Shown one piece after another: positions 5,986 through 9,973 of a DNA stretch of 9,973 bases. Position 1 is the first letter of the stretch. Each line of letters opens with the position of its first letter. A model generated the notes under the pieces. It saw nothing but the letters and a program-made list of their open reading frames with translations. It had not been told where the DNA came from and made no database searches. Source of the stretch: Nitrospira sp. (lineage in GTDB: Bacteria; Nitrospirota; Nitrospiria; Nitrospirales; Nitrospiraceae); contig JACOEF010000009.1 of NCBI GenBank assembly GCA_024998705.1, positions 1-9,973 of the forward strand. The letters are read 5' to 3'. The position numbers and the translations under genes are program-made.

Positions 5986-7604
5986 AGCCCCTCCTCCAGA
6001 AGACGAAGCATCGCTTTCCTATCAAACTTATCGTTTACATTGCGAGGCAATCGGTCCATGCAATGAAATCTTCTGGGGACCATGTATTCAGGCAGAACAG
6101 CTGCAACGGCACTTCGCAGCACTTCTGTTTGGTTCACTGTTCCCTCCAAAAACACTTCAACACCACCGCATCCGCTCGTTGTCAAAGGCCAACCTATTGC
6201 AACGACGCCGTCTACATCCGAGCACTGTCGAACCACGGCCTCGATTTCCCCCAACTCTACTCGATGCCCCAATACCTTAACTTGGAAGTCAACTCGCCCC
6301 AAGTGAGTCAAAGGGCCACCAGAGATAGGTCTACGTACTCGGTCACCGGTGCGATAGTATACCTGCGTTCTTCCTGGCGGGATGACAAATGCGGCTGCCG
6401 TCGTGGACGGGTCTTTCCAATACCCCAACGACATCTGCGGACCATTCATGAGCAACTCACCCTCTTCTCCAGGCGCTACCTCGGTGAGAGTTCCATCAAC
6501 CACCAGAACACTCATGCCAGGGTATGGATAACCGATTGGCACCACCCCCATCTCGGATTCCCTCTGAGAACAGTCGGGATCCCATCTGTAAAGCGTGCAG
6601 GCAATCGTCAACTCCGTGGGACCATAAAGGTTTTCAATGATTCCATTGGGTGCTGCTTGGCTCCATACCACAGCGGACGTGACAGGTAGTGGTTCCCCGC
6701 AGAATAAACTGAGACGGAGCGAGGGGTATTGACATGATCGGAGCATGCCGAACTGCTTCATGAAGGCCACTGTTGATGGGACAGAGAACCATATGCTGAG
6801 CTGCATCTCTCGAATAAACCGACCTGGGTTGATGAGCGTCTTTTGTGAGGGACAGCAGACACAAGCCCCGCATGCCCAAGCGACAAACATGTCGAACACC
6901 GAGAGATCAAACGTCATATCGAACATCTGCGACAGGCGGTCTTGTTCGTGAATCTGGTACCGTCCGATCATATATTCGACGAAGGCCATGACGTTGCTAT
7001 GGGAAACCATGACTCCCTTGGGTATCCCTGTGCTTCCTGAAGTAAAGAGGAGATACGCGATTGCATCAGTGATTTCCATCGGCTCCCGCCATGACGCAGG
7101 AGAACTAAGATCTTCCAGGCCGAGAAAAGTATGGCGGGGCCATTCCTCGCGGAATTCACGGACATCGGTTAAATCAGGCAATATCACCAGCAGCGATTCC
7201 GTGGTCCGAATCAACAAATTCCTCAACTGAGGCAGTGAGTCTCTGTCAACGATAATCGATCTGCAGCCGGACCGCTCGAACATTACCTCAGTTCTTTCCA
7301 CAGGGAAGGTGCGATTCAGAGGCACATAGCCGTTGCCGGCCAACAAGGCTCCCAGAACCCCTGCAAACGCAGTCTGGCTGCGATAACACAAAACAGCCGT
7401 CAGTGGGTTCTTGCAAAACTCTGTGTATGCCTGGATTGTCGCGGCGATGCGGATCGCGAGAGTCCCCAACTCATCGTATGAGAGCGTGCGGCCCTCCACA
7501 ACTACCGCGGGACGATCCGGGAAACGTCGCGCCGACCGCATAAATCCTTTCCATAAGGCTTTTTCCATTTTTACCCTGCCATAGAAAGAAGTTATCGGAT
7601 CCAT
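5982..7604 (-). CDS. Stand-alone amino-acid-type adenylation enzyme (AMP-binding)
   Basis: Activates a carboxylic acid with ATP and loads it on a carrier protein. NRPS core motifs in order: A3 LLFTSGSTGIPKG (185-197), A4 FDMTFDLSVFDMF (228-240), A5 NLYGPTE (325-331), A7 YYRTGD (416-421), A8 GRVDFQVKVLGHRVELGEIE (436-455), A10 NVNDKFDRK (522-530) with catalytic K526. D233 aligns with the Asp that binds the amino group in amino-acid-activating domains (Asp235 of PheA), so an amino acid substrate is likely. The 540 residues form a single A domain with no condensation, carrier or thioesterase domain. The carrier is the next gene (ATGA overlap). Two starts are possible: ATG 7604, and ATG 7568 (residue 13), which has the better ribosome binding site (AGGG) and lies closer to the family's N-terminus. 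The A10 motif has D525 where G is usual. DltA-like D-alanine activation is an alternative. Confidence 0.9.
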   Translation of the reverse strand: MDPITSFYGRVKMEKALWKGFMRSARRFPDRPAVVVEGRTLSYDELGTLAIRIAATIQAYTEFCKNPLTAVLCYRSQTAFAGVLGALLAGNGYVPLNRTFPVERTEVMFERSGCRSIIVDRDSLPQLRNLLIRTTESLLVILPDLTDVREFREEWPRHTFLGLEDLSSPASWREPMEITDAIAYLLFTSGSTGIPKGVMVSHSNVMAFVEYMIGRYQIHEQDRLSQMFDMTFDLSVFDMFVAWACGACVCCPSQKTLINPGRFIREMQLSIWFSVPSTVAFMKQFGMLRSCQYPSLRLSLFCGEPLPVTSAVVWSQAAPNGIIENLYGPTELTIACTLYRWDPDCSQRESEMGVVPIGYPYPGMSVLVVDGTLTEVAPGEEGELLMNGPQMSLGYWKDPSTTAAAFVIPPGRTQVYYRTGDRVRRPISGGPLTHLGRVDFQVKVLGHRVELGEIEAVVRQCSDVDGVVAIGWPLTTSGCGGVEVFLEGTVNQTEVLRSAVAAVLPEYMVPRRFHCMDRLPRNVNDKFDRKAMLRLLEEGL

Positions 7605-7636
7605 CTAATTTTAAAGTTTCCTGGCGATGTCACAGG

Positions 7637-7661
7637 CATGGTCATTAGATCGGTTACCATG
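7637..7661. promoter_or_regulatory. Inverted repeat upstream of the adenylation operon
   Basis: CATGGT (7637-7642) and ACCATG (7656-7661) are perfect 6-bp arms with a 13-nt spacer, starting 32 nt upstream of ATG 7604. The position suits an operator or leader hairpin of the leftward operon. No regulator is known. Confidence 0.35.
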
Positions 7662-7785
7662 GGAGCCAATTTCGGGATGGATGGAGTCACAAAAGTACCA
7701 ATCTCACGTGGAAGGATAACCAAGAGGTACGGCTAGATCACCGGTCCTAACATGTCTCAGGCCATACGGGGACTGAGTAAAATAA

Positions 7786-7798
7786 CGGTTTAAAACCG
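7786..7798. promoter_or_regulatory. Dyad CGGTTT-A-AAACCG
   Basis: Perfect 6-bp arms around one base, about 250 nt upstream of the sigma-54-like promoter. Possible activator site, resembling the 7925 dyad in its CGG/CCG ends. Confidence 0.3.
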
Positions 7799-7924
7799 AC
7801 ATAGCGGCTATCTCATACTGTTGTCTGCGTCGAAAGTATTGCGGAAGATCCTACAACCGGCCATTTCCAAACCAACAGCAATGGACAATCAGCATGTTCT
7901 TTACCAACTACACCCTTGTACATT

Positions 7925-7937
7925 TTCGGAAACCGAA
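7925..7937. promoter_or_regulatory. Dyad TTCGG-AAA-CCGAA, possible enhancer site
   Basis: Perfect 5-bp arms, centred about 110 nt upstream of the -24 element of the sigma-54-like promoter. That is a usual distance for binding of a sigma-54 activator. The regulator is unknown. Confidence 0.35.
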
Positions 7938-8033
7938 CAAAGGCTCCGAGATGGGATCCCTTGAGACCTACAATTTAATGGTCGTATTTCAATAACGTGG
8001 GAGGTATTATTTTTGGCACGATTTCGAGAATTG

Positions 8034-8049
8034 TGGCTCACTCTTTGCT
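8034..8049 (+). promoter_or_regulatory. Sigma-54 (RpoN)-type promoter for the beta-helix gene
   Basis: TGGCTCACTCTTTGCT matches the -24/-12 consensus TGGCACN5TTGCW at every base except A to T in the -24 element. GG (8035-8036) and GC (8047-8048) have exactly the required spacing. Transcription would start near 8060, giving a leader of about 110 nt before ATG 8172. Confidence 0.6.
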
Positions 8050-8171
8050 CTGTTCGAGTCTTTAGAGAGCAACGCTCCCGTACACATTGATACTGGGCAA
8101 TCACATGGTATGGAAATCTTGGGACGCCAGGCTACAGCGATAGTCTCGCGTAAAAACCAAAGGAGAACCGT

Positions 8172-9749
8172 ATGTTGAGTTTTTGGCTTTCTCTTGCGCT
8201 TGGTCTATCAATGGGAATCGGCTGGACCGGCACCTCTGATGCCGCTTGTAGCGGGAGCGGCCTGTCCTGGTCTTGCCCGGCCGGTGCAACCCCAAGCGAC
8301 GTGAATGCAGCGATTGCGAATGCCGCCGATGGTGCGACAATCTATTTTGACGCTGGCGCGTATACATGGGGTGGGTCGAGCATTGACTTGGACAACACCA
8401 AAGGAGTGACGCTGGATGGCGGTAACAAGAGCGCGGTGGTTACGATTGTTAACCCAGGCCTGACCATCGCAATGGGCGGAACTGTCAGTGGCAATAACAC
8501 CAAAGTCTATCGCATCACGCGCTTCACGTTTCAGGATGCCCCTGCGCAGGTCATCTTCTGGTTCTATGGTACGTCTGGCGCTGTACTTAATAACTTGCGC
8601 GTCGACCATAACACCTTCAGCAATTTTCACCCGTCTGGCATTGGCTTTTTGTTGGGGGCAAACGGACCATTCTCTACAGTCTACGGACTGTTCGACCACA
8701 ATCTTGCGACCGGGCCCGTCAATTTTATTCTAGCGAAATCGCTCGGGATTGGCGATCCTGCGCTTATCCCTTCATCACTGCGGGGCACGGTCAAGAATAC
8801 CTACGTTGAGGATAATACTTTTGACTTCGCAACAATGCGTGCAGATACATTGGGCGCTGGGTGTGTCGATATTTGGAATAGCGCCGGGATGGTGTTTCGC
8901 TACAACACCACACGCAATTGCATGGTCACCGCTCACGGAACGATACACGGAGGCGGAGCCGTCAATTTTGAACTCTATAAAAACCTACTCAGTATGGATG
9001 GTGGCAGTGTGGTTCCAAACGGCTACCGACTCTTCCACCACCAAGGATCCGGGGAATTTCTGGCCTATCAAAATGTATTTGCCCATACCACATCTCCCCT
9101 GAACGCTTCTGCTCTCGCCGTGACCCACTATCGGTCAGCTTCCTGCGACGGAGGCAACATGTACAATTGTAGTATCCCGCGGTGCGATGGCACGAATGCC
9201 AATACCACAACATGGAAGGATCAAAACCTCGCACCTGGAACATTGAATTATGGAGGGGCCTGCTGGATGCAACCAGGCCGTGCGCCGGCCGGAGGAAACC
9301 CAGTCTATGGAATACTTTCGCCTATGTACACCTGGCAAAACGTGGATGCAAGTACTGGTAGCCAGGTCCCCCTCACAATTGAGAACTACAGTACAACACC
9401 ACCACTCGTCACAGACCATATAAAAGCTAATCGGGACTATTACAACGCCGTGTCTAATCAAGCACAGGACACACCAACTAGCCCCTTTAATGGGACTACC
9501 GGCATGGGTTTCGGCAGCCTGGAAAACCGCCCGACGACGTGCACCACAAATCCAAACGAATTGGGAGGAGGCGTGGGCTATTTCGCCACCGATATAGGGC
9601 AACAGGGCGTCCTCTATCGCTGCTCAGCCTCGAACTCCTGGACAGTCCATTACACCCCGTATACCTACCCACATCCATTGCAGGCCCTGGTTGCCGGTAA
9701 TAGGGACTTGGCCCGCCCCGACCCTCCACTGAATGTGCAGGTAAAATAA
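8172..9749 (+). CDS. Secreted right-handed parallel beta-helix protein, 525 aa
   Basis: An exported protein with a pectate-lyase-like beta-helix. Residues 1-24 are a signal peptide (hydrophobic core 4-19, cleavage likely after SDA at 22-24). The mature N-terminus holds a Cys pair (C26, C35), then DVNAAIANAADGATIYFDAGAY, the usual entry to such helices (a PSDVNAAI start followed by a capped first coil). Repeated short strands rich in Asn, such as NLRVDHNTFSNF, YVEDNTFDF and VFRYNTTRN, mark successive coils. Further Cys residues in the second half may form disulfides. The C-terminus ends in YTPYTYPHPLQ and a short Pro-rich tail; no PEP-CTERM or other sorting anchor is present. ATG 8172 is set by AAAGGAG (8159-8165). 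It probably binds, cleaves or isomerises an extracellular polysaccharide, likely the product of the neighbouring cluster, but no catalytic residues could be named. Transcribed divergently from the cassette, likely by sigma-54. Confidence 0.88.
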   Translation: MLSFWLSLALGLSMGIGWTGTSDAACSGSGLSWSCPAGATPSDVNAAIANAADGATIYFDAGAYTWGGSSIDLDNTKGVTLDGGNKSAVVTIVNPGLTIAMGGTVSGNNTKVYRITRFTFQDAPAQVIFWFYGTSGAVLNNLRVDHNTFSNFHPSGIGFLLGANGPFSTVYGLFDHNLATGPVNFILAKSLGIGDPALIPSSLRGTVKNTYVEDNTFDFATMRADTLGAGCVDIWNSAGMVFRYNTTRNCMVTAHGTIHGGGAVNFELYKNLLSMDGGSVVPNGYRLFHHQGSGEFLAYQNVFAHTTSPLNASALAVTHYRSASCDGGNMYNCSIPRCDGTNANTTTWKDQNLAPGTLNYGGACWMQPGRAPAGGNPVYGILSPMYTWQNVDASTGSQVPLTIENYSTTPPLVTDHIKANRDYYNAVSNQAQDTPTSPFNGTTGMGFGSLENRPTTCTTNPNELGGGVGYFATDIGQQGVLYRCSASNSWTVHYTPYTYPHPLQALVAGNRDLARPDPPLNVQVK

Positions 9750-9790
9750 ATGTATGAGAGGAAACCATGTCTACCAGATCGCTCACAGAT

Positions 9791-9814
9791 GAGCCTGCTT
9801 TGGGAAAAAGGCTT
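9791..9814. terminator. Weak hairpin between convergent genes
   Basis: GAGCCT (9791-9796) pairs with AGGCTT (9809-9814), one G-U pair, 12-nt loop. It lies between the stops of the convergent beta-helix gene and the right-edge membrane gene. There is no clear T-run after it on either strand, so terminator function is doubtful. Confidence 0.3.
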
Positions 9815-9820
9815 CTATTC

Positions 9821-9973
9821 TCAGGCGAAAGCGACTCGATACAACGCGTCAGCGACAGTTGATTTGGTGCGAACCTGATGCGCTATCTTTACGGCCATGA
9901 CTGTCAACACAAAGGCCCAGAAAAAGGAGACTCCCCACAGGCCCCACCGGCCTAGACTAAACATTGCCAAGCC
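9821..9973 (-). CDS. Membrane protein, C-terminal fragment (runs off right edge)
   Basis: The minus strand is open from the window edge to TGA at 9821-9823, giving the last 50 residues of a protein. SLGRWGLWGVSFFWAFVLTVMAV (about 6-28 of the fragment) is a convincing membrane segment. It is followed by a basic, probably cytoplasmic, tail (KIAHQVRTKSTVADALYRVAFA). The frame has protein-like composition and convergent placement with the beta-helix gene, 71 nt apart. The family cannot be told from this piece; in a glycan cluster it could be a flippase, polymerase or glycosyltransferase end, but that is only context. Confidence 0.6.
   Translation of the reverse strand, partial: GLAMFSLGRWGLWGVSFFWAFVLTVMAVKIAHQVRTKSTVADALYRVAFA

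Larger units (their letters stand above)
7605..8171. other. Divergent intergenic regulatory region
   Basis: 567 bases separate the leftward cassette from the rightward beta-helix gene. No convincing gene is present; the minus frames at 7901-8104 and across 8101-8367 have no recognisable protein content. The region holds an inverted repeat near the cassette start (7637-7661), two compact CGG...CCG dyads (7786-7798, 7925-7937), and a sigma-54-type promoter at 8034-8049 with a leader of about 110 nt. For the leftward operon no strong promoter stands out; a poor -35/-10-like pair may exist within 60-100 nt of 7604. Confidence 0.6.

Noticed and set aside
6063..6689. 208-codon plus-strand open frame antisense to the adenylation gene.
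   Set aside because: No recognisable protein or ribosome binding site; it mirrors a firmly identified gene on the other strand.
8015..8030. TGGCACGATTTCGAGA as an alternative sigma-54 promoter.
   Set aside because: The -24 half is perfect, but no TTGC follows at the required spacing; the 8034 site fits both halves.
8093..8155. GGGCAA...GGGACGCCAGGCTAC in the beta-helix leader resembles parts of a cyclic-di-GMP-I (GEMM) riboswitch.
   Set aside because: The conserved GCAAAGCC core and the stem under the tetraloop do not form, and too little sequence remains before the ribosome binding site for a full aptamer. A covariance-model scan (RF01051) would settle it.
8208..8699. 163-codon minus-strand open frame inside the beta-helix gene.
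   Set aside because: Shadow of the plus-strand gene, Arg-rich in the way typical of antisense frames.

Overview
The window looks like part of an exopolysaccharide or surface-glycan biosynthesis region from a Gram-negative bacterium. I base this on a Gfo/Idh/MocA sugar-type dehydrogenase, a hexapeptide acyltransferase, a polysaccharide-deacetylase-like protein, an adenylation enzyme with a separate carrier protein, and a secreted beta-helix protein preceded by a good sigma-54 promoter match. The style of the beta-helix protein and of a small GGDEF-like protein resembles Nitrospira and relatives. That assignment is inference from memory of those families, not a search result.

Layout, left to right. 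1-883 (minus) is the N-terminal part of a Gfo/Idh/MocA oxidoreductase that runs off the left edge. 884-1215 has no gene but holds a long imperfect hairpin. 1216-1602 (minus) is a short GGDEF-like protein whose start appears damaged. 1612-1856 has no gene and holds two inverted repeats. 1857 to about 2660 is a badly decayed IS3-family element whose transposase has frameshifts, a nonsense codon and a large internal deletion. 2731-7604 is a tight minus-strand gene set, in transcription order: adenylation enzyme, acyl/peptidyl carrier protein, GNAT acyltransferase, left-handed beta-helix acyltransferase, NodB-like protein. Two junctions are ATGA overlaps. 7605-8171 is a divergent regulatory region with several dyads and a sigma-54-type promoter facing right. 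8172-9749 (plus) is a secreted right-handed beta-helix protein. 9821-9973 (minus) is the C-terminal end of a membrane protein that enters from the right edge.

How the genes may work together: the adenylation enzyme would activate an amino acid (an Asp typical of amino-acid-activating domains is present) and load it on the small carrier protein. No condensation or thioesterase domain is present. The adjacent GNAT and hexapeptide acyltransferases are the obvious candidates to move acyl groups to an amino sugar or glycan, and the NodB-like protein may modify the same polymer. The set therefore reads as a putative glycan aminoacylation/acylation cassette, which is the most interesting content of the window. 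The divergent beta-helix protein could act outside the cytoplasm on, or bind, the product.
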